A stretch of 64,000 nucleotides of DNA from Daphnia carinata (GCF_022539665.2 NC_081337.1:860239-924238), one strand, 5' to 3'. Counted from the stretch's first letter, positions 23,129 to 32,545 are shown. Program-made: numbers and translations. The notes: generated by a model from the letters alone, not told the origin.

Positions 23129-23422
23129 GTAACAATACTATCAACGTCGTGATTTTTCGGACTGCAACGTTTAAAGCGCGTTTCAAAGCGGATGTTTTGC
23201 TGACGGTCAATGTTTCAAACTCGAAGTTTTGCATTGCTTGAACTACCGATCATTTTTATTCAACGGCAATGTTGTAGTAGATGTAGCCGAGTGGTTTCAA
23301 CGTCAACGTTTAACGCCCGTTTCATTCCGGCGATTTTGCTGACATCAATGTTTCACATTCGAGATTTTTGCATTTGTTGACGCTTTCGTAAGCCATTCTT
23401 CAAATTTGTGACATGCGAAGCA

Positions 23423-23504
23423 GCAGATGTGGCCGAGTGGTTAAGGCGACTGACTCGGAATCAGTTTCCATTTGGGAGCGTTGGTTTGAATCCTACCATC
23501 TGCG
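23423..23504 (+). tRNA. Serine-type tRNA, anticodon CGG, unit 23
   Basis: Same sequence as unit 1; the tail of this unit is split at 23702 by the first BEL insertion. Confidence 0.75.
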
Positions 23505-23702
23505 AAGAACTTGCACAAGTAAAGTCGACAAGGTTATAAGATTGCGTTGGCGTTAGATTTCACCATCTTACGTTAACGTGTATGTGATCTGTGAATCGGT
23601 TGAGCATTGCGGAATGTGTTACGTGTTCCTCTGACAAGGAATTTGTAACCATTCTGGGCACGTCGTTGAAGTGAAATCCTGTGAGAAAACTGTAGAACCA
23701 AG

Positions 23703-24009
23703 TGAAGGGAAATAATCAGCCCGTGTCTGATTTTTACCTTTGAATAAATTGAAGAAGTTGTAGATTAAACACGGGAGGCACTGGAGAACTTGTTGTTAGC
23801 TGTAGGAGATGTATTTCGCGACTGACTGCCCCTTGTCCTCTCTTCCGAGACGGCCAATAGGCCTAGGGCGGGGCTTACATACAAGAAAATGTACAATGGT
23901 GGCCCTCTATCGAGGGCCACCCAATTCAAAAGCGCTAAAACGGCTGGGCAGCCTCGTGCGGCGTCCAGACCGCGTCGTCTGCTGTTGGGGATCTAATATA
24001 TTCCCTACA
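23703..24009 (-). repeat. Element 1, 3' LTR
   Basis: 307 bp, ending TACA at 24009 where the partner LTR has AACA; the other difference is T for C near 23836. Contains the last codons and stop of gag-pol, the hairpin at 23898-23921 and a CCCCGCCC box (antisense at about 23868). The purine-rich CTGGTGGGGAGTG just before it in sense orientation is the likely plus-strand primer tract. Confidence 0.95.
23898..23921 (-). other. LTR hairpin enclosing the gag-pol stop codon
   Basis: GGTGGCCCTC and GAGGGCCACC are perfectly complementary 10-base arms around a 4-base loop. The TAG stop of gag-pol (23909-23907 on minus) begins in the loop. The same hairpin is at 32741-32764 in the 5' LTR. Confidence 0.8.
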
Positions 24010-25560
24010 CACTCCCCACCAGAGCCCGTGCTCCACGGCTCGCTCTCTTCGACCGGGCTGGCGGCTGACACGGATGGAGTTGTGTCTTCTTCCGGCTCCA
24101 TTTCCGGCGAGGGTAGTATTTCAACGTCGTCGGGCTGGTCCTCGCGTAATTCCAGGGGGTGTAGGGACTGAATCGCTCGGTTAATCAAGTTCCCGTTAGG
24201 GGTCTTGACCGTTACCGATCGAATCAGCCCGTCTCGGCTGGAAATGAGCTCCTTCACTACACCGACTGTCCACATAAGTCGCTTCGTGTTGTCATCGTGG
24301 ATGATGACAACTTCGCCTACTCGGATCTTGCGTCCAGGCCCTCCTTTGCAGTGAAAATTGTCTACTTGGAGCAAGTAGTCATTCACGAATCGCTCGCAAG
24401 TGTCCTTGACGTAGTCTCTGCGTAGGCGATCCATTTCAATGAGTCGTGCGTTGGTTGGGTCGGGAGTCAGTAGGTTAATTGCTGGCTCCGGCGGAGTGCA
24501 ATTAGATCGTCTGTTGTTCAGAAATTGGTTCGGAGTGATGGGAAGTGGATCATCACTCCCCTCTGCCACGTAGGTGAGTGGCCTTGCGTTCACTACGCTT
24601 TCTGTCTCGATCAAACTGACTTCCAGCTCGTCGTATTCTAGACACGCACGGCCATTGGAACGCCGTAGTAGGTCTTTCATTGTCCTAACCATGCGTTCCC
24701 AGAAGCCTCCCCACCATGGGGCTAGGCTGGCGGAGAAGATCCACTCGGTTTTTCGCATGGCTAAAAGGTCATGGATCGCTGGATCGGATCTCAAGACCTT
24801 TAAGTGTTTGGAAACGCACCTAAATGTTTGTGCGTTATCCGAATACATGACAGACACGTTACCTCTCCTAGCTGAAAATCTTCTGAAGGCTAGGAGAAAG
24901 TCACGTGCTGACATGGTTTTAGTCAACTCCAGGTGGACGGCCCTAGTCACCGCACAGGTGAATAAGCAGGCATAACTTTTGGGTTGCTTGATTGTACCCT
25001 TTTTCTTCTTTTTGAGGTTTTCTTTTTCCTCCGTTTGTTCCATGGCTGGAGGCTCGGCTGGATTCTCCACACTTGGATCATCCGTTTGTGGGGGATCCAC
25101 GGAGGTCGTAAGTTCCGCTTGCTTGCGTTTCTTACGTGATATTGGGTGTTTGTAATACAATGGCCCTGCGAAATCCACACCCGTGATTTCGAAGGCTTTC
25201 GCTTGTTTCAAGCGATTCAGTGGTAGAGGTGCAGCTACTTCAGTAAATGGTGGTGAAGTTAGCCGTTGGCACTTGACGCAGGCATGCCAAACAGATTTGG
25301 TCTGCTGACGCCCTTTGATAATCCAAAAACGTTCCCTTAGATCGGAGAAGGTAGTTTTCACTCCGGCGTGTTTAAGTGTGACGTGCCTGTCTGCGATGAG
25401 CAATTTGACAACTGGGTGGTGAGTGGGCAGCAGTATGGCAGGTTCAATGTCCCTGTCTCTGAGTGCCAATTCGACCCTTCCGGTCACTCTGATCAGCTTG
25501 TCTCTTTCATCCCACACGGGTCGGAGTTTGGCAATTTTCTCCTTGTGGTGTAGTTGCCTT
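23907..25560 (-). pseudogene. gag-pol: Element 1 integrase and C-terminal part of Gag-Pol (frame 2)
   Basis: The frame continues from the frameshift near 25560 to the TAG at 23907. It shows the HHCC zinc-binding region (H-x3-H in DRHVTLKH, then CVKCQRL) and the DDE core: Asp in GVDFAGPLYY, Asp in MYSDNAQTF, and Glu in WWGGFWERMVRTMKDLL. A BEL-type C-terminal domain follows, with RRDYVKDTCERFVNDYL, KIRVGEVVIIHDDN and SVTVKTPNGNLINR. The enzyme would join element cDNA ends to target DNA. All catalytic residues are present. The final ~30 residues are encoded by the LTR. It cannot be made from its own start; it belongs to the same polyprotein as the frame ending at 25493. Confidence 0.9.
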
Positions 25561-28500
25561 CCTCTTGTAGGTCTTGGAACGTCTTTGGAAATGCTTCTTT
25601 TTGGAGCTGCCTGTAGATCAGTAGCTCCGCCTTCGTCAGTTCCTCTACTGTCAGATGGTCTACCAGTATCTCCTTTTCGTCTCCTATCTTGATTGGAGTT
25701 TTGATTTGCGTTCTGTTGATGGGGCGATTCTTGTAGAGGAACCTAAGCATCCAGGCGGTTCGTCGAAGTAGTCGATTCCATGATGGAATTCGTTCCAGCT
25801 GCCATTCCACTGGGGTAGCTGGTTCCACGGTAGCCACCGACATCATGACGGTTTTTCCTTTGGCTTCCGCTTCGATCTTTTCGTGGATGCTTGTTTCTCC
25901 TGCATCGGGTGTTGAATCCGGCCATTCTGTTTCTTCCTTTAGCCATGGTGGACCATTCCACCATAGCTCCGAGTGTACCAGCGCTGACGCTGGCGCTCCC
26001 CGCGAGGCAAGATCCGCAGGATTGTGTATGCCCGGGCAGTGCCGCCACCAACTTACTCCAGACAGTTTTTTTATAGCTTCCACTTGGTTCCTAACAAATG
26101 GTTTCCATCTGTTAGGATCCCCTCTGATCCATCCAAGTGCTACCAAAGAGTCTGCCCAAAATATGGTTCGCCATGATTCTGTGTGGAGAAAATTTTTCAG
26201 TTTATCTCCTAGCCTTGCGGCTAGAAGCGAGCCTAATAACTCCAATCGAGGTAGGGTAACTTTTTTCTTTGGGAGCGGGGCCACTTTTGTTTTACTGGCT
26301 AGAAAGTGAATGCTGGTTTCGTTGTTTTTTGTTTGGAGCCTTGCATAAGCAACGGCTCCATACGCCGCCTCAGAAGCATCACCGAAGACGTGAATTTCTG
26401 CTGATTGTATGACCCTTTTCGAGTGGCCTATCCAGCGAGGGATTTTCAATTTGGCGAACTCGTTCAACCCAGTCATAGCAGCTATCCATGTTTGTCTAAT
26501 TTCCGGCGGCGCTTCGACGTCCCAGTCAATTTCTGCTTCCCAAAGCTTCTGGTAGATGGTTTTTAGCAGGAGTGTAGTGGGTGCTAAGAACCCAATGGGA
26601 TCAAACACTCTTGCAGATATCCGTAGGATATTTCTTTTGGTGACAAGGTCTCCCAATTCTGTAGCGGCTTCAATGATAGGCGCGGGGTCGAATTGGAATG
26701 TGTCAGATTCGGTGTCCCACCGAATGCCTAGGACCTTTGGTTGGCCCTCTTCCAGTTTCTGAGTGAAGATTTTGACAATGGGGTTGATAAGCCCCTTCTC
26801 ACTGAGAAATTTGCGAAGTGTTTTGTCGTTTGTCACCCAGCTTCGCATGTTGAGTTTAGCCTCCTGGAAGATGGCCTTTGTTTCCTGAATCCTGTTTTTG
26901 GCTGTGGGAATGCTGTCGGCGCCACCTAGGTAGTCGTCGACGTAAATTTTCTCTTTTAGCTGTTTTACTGTAGTGGAGTACAGTGGCTCCATTCCATCCA
27001 AATGCTTGTTGAGGGTAACTCTAAGCAAGAATGGGCTGGAACTGAGTCCAAATGGAACTCGCTTCCATTTGTAAGCAAATAAAGGGGAGCCAGATGTTTC
27101 TGGTTCCGTTACCCACAGGAATCGTACTGCTTCTGAGTCTTCAGGATGCAGGGCGATGTTTAAAAAAGCTTTTTCAATATCTGCTATCCATGCGATCCGA
27201 TTTAATCGGAATCGCATTAGAACGGCTAGCAGGTCAGGATTCAGGTTCGGACCGGTTTCTAGGACGTCGTTGAGGCTTGGTCCAAATTTGGACTTAGCCG
27301 CTCCATCAAAGACCGGTCGGATTTTCGTGGTTGTTTTATCCTGTCGGATGACAGGATGATGTGGCAGATAAGTGTGGAGTCCATCGTAGTTTAGGTCTGC
27401 CTTTTCTACGAAGTTTTGGACTCTGAGTTGCTCGATCTCCTGGTGGTAAGCAGATAGAAGCGCTGGCGTTTTCTTGAGTCTGTTTAAAAGACTCTCCAGT
27501 CTTCCTTTAGCCATCAGGAAATTTTTCTCCAACCTCCACTTATCCGTTTTCCATGGGATTGGGGTGCAGTATCGCCCATCTTCTTGACGGGTGATTTTTT
27601 CTCCAAAGGAGCCTAGAGGATCGTCTGGCTCCACTGCATCACAATCGTCTAAAATGGCAAAGTGTTCTAGCTTCCAAAACAAGGATAGGTCAAAGTCCGT
27701 CTGCCGCTTTAATTCTTCTTTTACAATCTTCTTTTTTTCTTTTTTAATAATGGAGTTCTCTATGGAAATTTCTTCTATAGAGGTCGGGTGGGGAGATGAA
27801 GATTCCTTTTTCTCCTTTACATCCGGCGTTTTCTCCTTTTCTTCTGGAAGAGTTGTAAAAGTGTAGTTTGAATTGAGGCAGCCGGCTGCATATGAAGCTA
27901 CTGATTGGGCTGAGAAACTACTGCATTGCAGCATTTGCTGGATCAATGCTTTGCCTTTTTTCGAATTTTTTTCTTTAGAAGGTCCAACTATCATCCGCCC
28001 AAGCTTTGTGTTGTAGGCCCTTAGGCCACACGGGCTTTGGATAGCTGCTTCGTTAGGGATGATTTCAAACATCTGGTCGACTCCTATTAAAATCCCGACA
28101 TCTTTTTCCTGGCTGTTTGTCTCGAACCTGTCGTCAGCCATTCTTTCGTTGTCCAGCCACAATTTTTGTGCGAATGTTGTGTGGGCATATGGACCAGTGT
28201 CTCCAATGTAGTCCGTTTCTAGTGCTGTAATTTTGACGAGTGGGGCACCCTGCCAAGTGCCCCTAAATGTCAGCTCGACTGAATTTGTCTTCTCCACTGG
28301 ATTGGGTTTTCGTTGCTTGAAAACTCTGGTACCGAGGTTTTCCACTGCCACCACTTTGAGATCCAACAATTTTGAAATAGATCTTGTGACCCAAGATCTA
28401 TGGCTGCCGTCGTCTATAAATAAAATGGCTCTTGTTTGTTTGCCATTTGGGCCTACTACATTTACTGTAGCTGTCTTCACCACGAGATTGCCTGGGGTGT

Positions 28501-30049
28501 TTGCGCTTGCAGCAGACGCCGTAACATTTGTGATGGCGCTGTTGCCATTAACAGTTTGGTGCGCAAAACGTGTCTGCTTTTTGTCGCAGAGAGCCGTGTG
28601 ATGAATGGCTTGGCAATGTTTGCAAGTGTAGTTTGTGGTGCAGTTCAGAGTTTCGTGGTTTGCACTGAAGCATCTGACGCACCTTTTTAGCTTAGCGATG
28701 ATGGCCTTTTTTTCTTTTAGGTTCACTGGACAAACCGTGGGGTAGTGAACTTCCCCGCAGAAAATGCATGGTCTTGTGCATTCTCGCATGATAAAATTGT
28801 CCTGTCTCCTAAAAGGTGTGTTTGACGGTGGCACAAATTGTCTGGAGTTTTTGCTGGTGTGTGGAGCTGGTTGTGATCTGGCTCCAATCGCCAGCTGTGA
28901 TGCTGTGGCAGCGTGTATTGGTTTCGCTGGACTTGGCGATGTTGACTGTTGTGGCGTTTTTGTGGTTTCCGATTTCCATCGGCTGTACCTCTCCGCTGCG
29001 TCAACTTCATCCCTGATGAAATTCAGTAGGGATGCAATGTCTGTGATTTCGTTTTCTTCAGAGCTCGACCACTCTTTCTGCAATTCTGCAGGAAGCAATT
29101 TCATTAGTTTTGTGCCAAGGAGTCCTCCAAATGATTCTTTTCGAACCCCGAGGGTTTCCAAGGCATTAATATGAGACTGGACTGTGAGCTGCAATTTTCT
29201 CAGCGCCGATACGTCTGCCATTGTCTTGACAGGAGCTAGGTTGTCAAACTTGCATAAATGAGTTTGAATAAGAGCCTTTGGTTTAGCGTAGACTCTTTTT
29301 AGCTCTGCTATGGCAATGTTGTAGTTTGCTGCGGTGAGTTCCAGATTTTCAACGCACAAGTACGCTTCCCCTTTTAGATATTCTTTTAAGTAGTCGAATT
29401 TTTGGACATCCGACATTGTAGACGAGTGAATGGAGGCATTAAAGCTCTCCCAGAATGATGTCCACTCAAGAATATCTCCTTTAAAGTGCTTGATTTGTCT
29501 TTGGGGAAGACGTGTTGCTTGTTGAATTGGAGCTGCTGCTGCTGCTACTTGAGCTGGTGCTTGGTTTTGCGCCATAAGTTGTTGAATTTGTAAGGCGTGG
29601 GCTTGCTGTTGTTGGAGGATTTGGGTTGCGAAGAGCTGCTGCTGTTGAGTAAGCAGGTCTTGAAGCAATCGGTTTCTGTCCTCCTCAATTTGGCGCTGTT
29701 CTTTTCTCTGCAGCTCTTGAAATTCCAGGTCTTGTTGTCTTTTGTACTCGTCTCGTTTGTTTTTAACGAAGGCGAGTATGCTGCTCATTTCTTCTTCTAC
29801 TTCAGCTACTGTGGAGTAATCTTGCTCGATTTGCTCCTCGGTAGCGTTCGTATTCTGCAAGGCCCAGCGTACTTGGTAACTTGCTTTAATAAATTTCTGG
29901 TAACGTTGCTTCAGGAGTTCTGTATCCGTGGCAATATCGTTATCCAGTTCCGCCGTCATCGTGAGATCCTTGTATCCCTTGATCTTCTCCATTGTCCTCG
30001 TAAGGTGGCCTTTCAGGCCCGCTCGTGTTGCTGCAACTGATCGTGACAT
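25493..30049 (-). CDS. gag-pol: Element 1 Gag, protease, reverse transcriptase and RNase H (1518 codons)
   Basis: Starts at ATG 30049. Order: a Gln/Glu-rich coiled-coil region (about residues 75-175); the BEL-type capsid domain (about 185-345, starting HFKGDILEWTSFWESF); three zinc knuckles near 428-440 (CIFCGEVHYPTVC), 457-470 (CVRCFSANHETLNC) and 476-488 (CKHCQAIHHTALC); an aspartic protease around residue 546 (FIDDGSHRSWV); an RT with TKIRPVFDGA and the catalytic YVDD near residue 1035; and an RNase H (FGDASEAAYG, LPRLELLGSLLAARLG, FWADSLVALGW). The last ~20 codons are out of the ancestral frame because of a one-base deletion near 25560: this copy has ttcctc where the sister element implies ttccctc. 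Without the shift, Gag-Pol would be a single frame of about 2050 codons. Confidence 0.93.
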   Translation of the reverse strand: MSRSVAATRAGLKGHLTRTMEKIKGYKDLTMTAELDNDIATDTELLKQRYQKFIKASYQVRWALQNTNATEEQIEQDYSTVAEVEEEMSSILAFVKNKRDEYKRQQDLEFQELQRKEQRQIEEDRNRLLQDLLTQQQQLFATQILQQQQAHALQIQQLMAQNQAPAQVAAAAAPIQQATRLPQRQIKHFKGDILEWTSFWESFNASIHSSTMSDVQKFDYLKEYLKGEAYLCVENLELTAANYNIAIAELKRVYAKPKALIQTHLCKFDNLAPVKTMADVSALRKLQLTVQSHINALETLGVRKESFGGLLGTKLMKLLPAELQKEWSSSEENEITDIASLLNFIRDEVDAAERYSRWKSETTKTPQQSTSPSPAKPIHAATASQLAIGARSQPAPHTSKNSRQFVPPSNTPFRRQDNFIMRECTRPCIFCGEVHYPTVCPVNLKEKKAIIAKLKRCVRCFSANHETLNCTTNYTCKHCQAIHHTALCDKKQTRFAHQTVNGNSAITNVTASAASANTPGNLVVKTATVNVVGPNGKQTRAILFIDDGSHRSWVTRSISKLLDLKVVAVENLGTRVFKQRKPNPVEKTNSVELTFRGTWQGAPLVKITALETDYIGDTGPYAHTTFAQKLWLDNERMADDRFETNSQEKDVGILIGVDQMFEIIPNEAAIQSPCGLRAYNTKLGRMIVGPSKEKNSKKGKALIQQMLQCSSFSAQSVASYAAGCLNSNYTFTTLPEEKEKTPDVKEKKESSSPHPTSIEEISIENSIIKKEKKKIVKEELKRQTDFDLSLFWKLEHFAILDDCDAVEPDDPLGSFGEKITRQEDGRYCTPIPWKTDKWRLEKNFLMAKGRLESLLNRLKKTPALLSAYHQEIEQLRVQNFVEKADLNYDGLHTYLPHHPVIRQDKTTTKIRPVFDGAAKSKFGPSLNDVLETGPNLNPDLLAVLMRFRLNRIAWIADIEKAFLNIALHPEDSEAVRFLWVTEPETSGSPLFAYKWKRVPFGLSSSPFLLRVTLNKHLDGMEPLYSTTVKQLKEKIYVDDYLGGADSIPTAKNRIQETKAIFQEAKLNMRSWVTNDKTLRKFLSEKGLINPIVKIFTQKLEEGQPKVLGIRWDTESDTFQFDPAPIIEAATELGDLVTKRNILRISARVFDPIGFLAPTTLLLKTIYQKLWEAEIDWDVEAPPEIRQTWIAAMTGLNEFAKLKIPRWIGHSKRVIQSAEIHVFGDASEAAYGAVAYARLQTKNNETSIHFLASKTKVAPLPKKKVTLPRLELLGSLLAARLGDKLKNFLHTESWRTIFWADSLVALGWIRGDPNRWKPFVRNQVEAIKKLSGVSWWRHCPGIHNPADLASRGAPASALVHSELWWNGPPWLKEETEWPDSTPDAGETSIHEKIEAEAKGKTVMMSVATVEPATPVEWQLERIPSWNRLLRRTAWMLRFLYKNRPINRTQIKTPIKIGDEKEILVDHLTVEELTKAELLIYRQLQKEAFPKTFQDLQEEGNYTTRRKLPNSDPCGMKETS

Positions 30050-30570
30050 TTTTTGTTTTGCTGGAATTGGAAAGTTGATTCTTCTTTACAATCCTCAGCG
30101 GGGTTCACTCCTGGATTTCCCTTGAAGGAGTGAGGAAAAAAAAAAAAAAGGAAAACTTGGAAAAAAAGTTTTACTTTTAGTGCTTCCACTAAATTGTGCG
30201 TGAAATGGAAAGGGAGCAGCGCTGACGCAGTGCTCCAATCAGTGGGCGTATTTTTTGAACTCCATTGGTTGAGGTTTCTCCTCCTTGCTATGTGACACAA
30301 TCTTTTGAAAAGTGGAAGCTTAAATTTGTTGCTCTTAGTTAGCTTTCGGTAACTTCGAGCGAATAAACCGACCTTGTTGTCAGTAAAAAAAATAAAAATG
30401 TCAAGATTTGATTAGTTGCTAGCACGATGCTCAATGGGTAGGAGTGGGAAAGGACTATTTTCCGATGAGTTGGAAAATAAGGTTGCTTATTTGGCCGTTA
30501 GGCTGCATAAGCTTTCAGTTTAGAAGAAATGAGAAGAAATAGAAAAGTTTTACCATCCTTTGGTTTTTGA

Positions 30571-30923
30571 CCGCCAGATGGTGTTTGTGTTCAGTTTCTG
30601 AACAAAAATCGAAAAAAATGAAAATAATAGGGAGGTCTGTTTTTCTGACCGCTAGATGGAGCGGGCCTCCAGTTTTTGAACGAAAATCAAGAAAATTGAA
30701 AGCAACAGAAAGGTCTCTTAATTTGACCGCTAGATGGAGCAGGCCTTCAGTTTTTGAGAAAAAGAGAAAAGAACTTTGAAATTTTTTGAATTTTTTGGAT
30801 TTTTAGTTTGCTTACGACCGCCAGATGGCGTAAGCTTGCAGTTCTGAAAAGAAATAAGTTTTTTTTTTTTTTTTTGAAAAATTAGAGAGTTAAGGTTTGT
30901 AATTTTGAGCGCTAGATGGCGCT
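30571..30923 (+). promoter_or_regulatory. Array of five CTCF-like motifs in element 1 leader
   Basis: Fifteen-base sites on the plus strand (antisense to the element) start at 30571, 30649, 30727, 30818 and 30909. They read CCGCCAGATGGTGTT, CCGCTAGATGGAGCG, CCGCTAGATGGAGCA, CCGCCAGATGGCGTA and GCGCTAGATGGCGCT. Spacing is 78-91 bp, and the flanks repeat (ttcagtttntga). A decayed sixth (ggccgttaggctgcata) lies near 30494. The CTCF consensus I recall is CCRSYAGRKGGCRSY; the fourth and fifth fit almost completely. Binding is inferred. Confidence 0.6.
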
Positions 30924-31107
30924 AGTTTTCTAAAGGAAGAAGAAAAGAAAAAAAAAGGAATGATTAGTGGGAGTTTAGGTTTTTAGCCCAACTCCAAAAA
31001 AAAAATGTAAGAAAGTTTTTTTTTTTTTTTTTTTTTTTTGTGGAGTACGGTTGAACCGTTTTCTCCTAGCTAAAGTAAGTGAAAAGGGAAGGTTAGTGAT
31101 CAATTAT

Positions 31108-31113
31108 TTTATT
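31108..31113 (-). terminator. AATAAA just 3' of the upstream ORF (element 1)
   Basis: TTTATT on plus, about 14 bases past the upstream ORF stop. The position is conserved in element 2. Confidence 0.45.
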
Positions 31114-31126
31114 GTAACATGGGGAA

Positions 31127-31774
31127 TTACAATTTGGTGTAGAGATCAATTAGGTCCATTGGATCGGCTTCAATCTGCAGGATGTCTTCTTCTTTTTCAG
31201 CTGCGCGCTCCACTAATCTTATTGGTTCCAACACTGGGGTTGGATCTTTAATTGGAGTTTCCAATGGATTCTCCTTTTGGGGTTCGATTGGTCGATCACC
31301 TCCGCTGGCTTCTGCTCCGACTTGGGGCTCCTCACTCTGGTTAACAAAAGTGGGGAGTCGCCACCCACGTAAGCGAAAAAGAATTGCTCTTGCTGCAATT
31401 GTTTGGGAACTGGTCAACCCACTTGGAGTTGGTTCAGCTGCGGCTCCCTCCTCCTTCTCCTCCCCCTGGTTTATTGGGCGGTACCTGATGTCCCCGCAAA
31501 ATTTCGGCTCGAGAGCTTCCTTGATGGTTGCCAAGGGCATGTGACGAATGGCAATTGGAAGTATGGAGGCAGCTCCTCTGATTTCGGGTTCGGCTGCTGC
31601 AAGGCGGTTGAAGATACTAATTTGCCGCCGTCCTTCCGGGGTGTTTCTAAATTGCCTCGGCTGTTGTGGACCTGTCCACGGTCTCTCCAGACCCTCGGCC
31701 CTCCTCTTCGCCCTCTTGATTTTCTCGGCGTCGCGAATTTTTGAAGTGGTGTTGGAGACCTTACAGGTGCTCCG
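31127..31774 (-). CDS. Extra ORF upstream of gag in element 1 (about 215 codons, short RG form)
   Basis: I do not recognise this protein. The frame opens at 31774, directly after the TAG of a splice-acceptor-like sequence, and closes at 31127. No ATG occurs in the first ~75 codons; the first is in RHMPLATIKEALE near 31540. Visible parts: a basic N-terminal segment (KIKRAKRRAEG), PQQPRQFRNTPEGRRQISIF, a conserved core EALEPKFCGDIRYRPINQ, one degenerate RG module followed by NQSEEPQVGAEA, and an acidic tail ending in DLIDLYTKL. The sister element encodes the same protein with four RG modules. Function unknown; RG-rich modules often bind RNA. It lies on the gag-pol strand. Confidence 0.65.
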   Translation of the reverse strand, partial: RSTCKVSNTTSKIRDAEKIKRAKRRAEGLERPWTGPQQPRQFRNTPEGRRQISIFNRLAAAEPEIRGAASILPIAIRHMPLATIKEALEPKFCGDIRYRPINQGEEKEEGAAAEPTPSGLTSSQTIAARAILFRLRGWRLPTFVNQSEEPQVGAEASGGDRPIEPQKENPLETPIKDPTPVLEPIRLVERAAEKEEDILQIEADPMDLIDLYTKL

Positions 31775-31800
31775 CTAAAGCGGAGAAGAAAAGAGTAGTA
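31775..31800 (-). promoter_or_regulatory. Predicted 3' splice site for the upstream ORF (element 1)
   Basis: In sense orientation: CTACTACTCTTTTCTTCTCC then GCTTTAG, a pyrimidine tract ending in TAG, immediately before the open frame. The same sequence is found in element 2 (34850-34878). The CTCCGC/GCGGAG palindrome around the site could form a small hairpin. Confidence 0.45.
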
Positions 31801-32011
31801 GTGGAGAATATAAATATCCTCCAAAGGGAGGTATTCCAAAAAAGGTAAAAAAGGAAAAAATTGGACCCCTAAATGTGAAGCAACGAAGATGGCCGCTACA
31901 CGCAGCAAGGCGAAATAGTGTATTTGAAAATTGAAAGAAAAAAAAAAATTTTTTTTTGGAGGTGGAGTCACCAATGGCCGCCGACCACGCGACCGAAATT
32001 GCAAAAACAAA

Positions 32012-32012
<1 letters not shown>

Positions 32013-32059
<47 letters not shown>

Positions 32060-32060
32060 C
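32013..32060. repeat. Long T homopolymer in element 1 leader
   Basis: More than 40 consecutive T. The matching part of element 2 is an interrupted T/C tract (34600-34645), so the pure run has expanded or is a sequencing artefact. Confidence 0.8.
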
Positions 32061-32208
32061 CCACCCTACTTAGCCCTAACTTTACTTGAAGTAAATGGGA
32101 AGGGAGATGAAAAGGAAGGCAAAGCAAAACGTTTCTCAACGAGAAAAAAAAATTTTACCAAAAAATTCAAATCTGAAAAAAAGGACGACCAAATTAATGG
32201 CCGCCAAC

Positions 32209-32398
32209 CACGTGTTTACCCTAACAATTAAAAGGCAAAAGGGAAAAAAGGGTGCCTACACACTCCACACGTGGTGAAAAACAATTTCACACGTGGTTCA
32301 ATGAGTGGTAAAAGGCGAAAAGGAAAAAATTTCACAAGCTTAACTAATCGCGTAGTGAAACAGCAAAAAAAAGTTTCACACGCTTAAGCTAACACGTG
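32209..32398. promoter_or_regulatory. Four CACGTG E-boxes in element 1 leader
   Basis: Perfect CACGTG at 32209, 32268, 32290 and 32393. Element 2 also has four in the matching leader segment. bHLH-type factors would be the expected binders; this is inference. Confidence 0.5.
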
Positions 32399-32534
32399 TT
32401 CAAAAAAAGGGAAAATTCCCACGCGGTGTCTAGGTACTAAAAGGGGTGAGCCCAGAAGAACTCCCCCACAGAACACAACAAGTAAATACTTAAAGTAAGA
32501 AATTTTAACTTAAATTAAGAATACTTAAACGGTT

Positions 32535-32545
32535 ACGAAGGACCA
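32535..32545 (-). other. Primer-binding site, element 1 (tRNA-Tyr-like)
   Basis: Directly next to the 5' LTR in sense orientation: TGGTCCTTCG. It is complementary to the CGAAGGA-CCA end that I recall for animal tRNA-Tyr. The 11th base differs from element 2. Confidence 0.6.

Larger units (their letters stand above)
5822..23702 (+). repeat. Tandem tRNA array, left block (23 units of 774-780 bp)
   Basis: Every unit holds, in order: tRNA-Ile(AAU); a ~150-bp spacer with a T5 tract 25 bases after the gene; a 5'-half relic of a serine tRNA (first at 6217, GTAGATGTAGCCGAGTGG); a second spacer copy related to the first; a full-length serine-type tRNA; and a ~325-bp tail leading to the next tRNA-Ile. 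Unit length is 776 when the second spacer has gagaaattttt and 774 when it has gagattttt. Other variable sites are CAGTTGG/CAGCTGG in tRNA-Ile and CAGTAAC/CATTAAC just after it. Units 1-15 are mostly the long type and 16-27 the short type. The short reading frames of 60 and 67 codons that recur in each unit are not genes. Confidence 0.97.
30050..31126 (-). other. Element 1 leader between upstream ORF and gag
   Basis: About 1.08 kb without a reading frame, rich in A/T homopolymers (T runs near 30859 and 31017). It contains the ~80-bp repeats with CTCF-like motifs. A C/T-to-purine-biased stretch near 30130-30175 precedes gag. Confidence 0.8.

Noticed and set aside
5822-23702. CRISPR or rDNA-like array
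   Set aside because: Units are ~775 bp, nearly identical throughout and contain tRNA genes; no short repeat/spacer pattern and no rRNA sequence.
24574-30040. Plus-strand open frames of 60-154 codons across element 1
   Set aside because: Antisense shadows of gag-pol without motifs of their own.
31471-32139. 222-codon frame on minus in the element 1 leader
   Set aside because: Includes a poly-Lys run from the T homopolymer and overlaps the upstream ORF in another frame; only the other frame is shared between the two elements.
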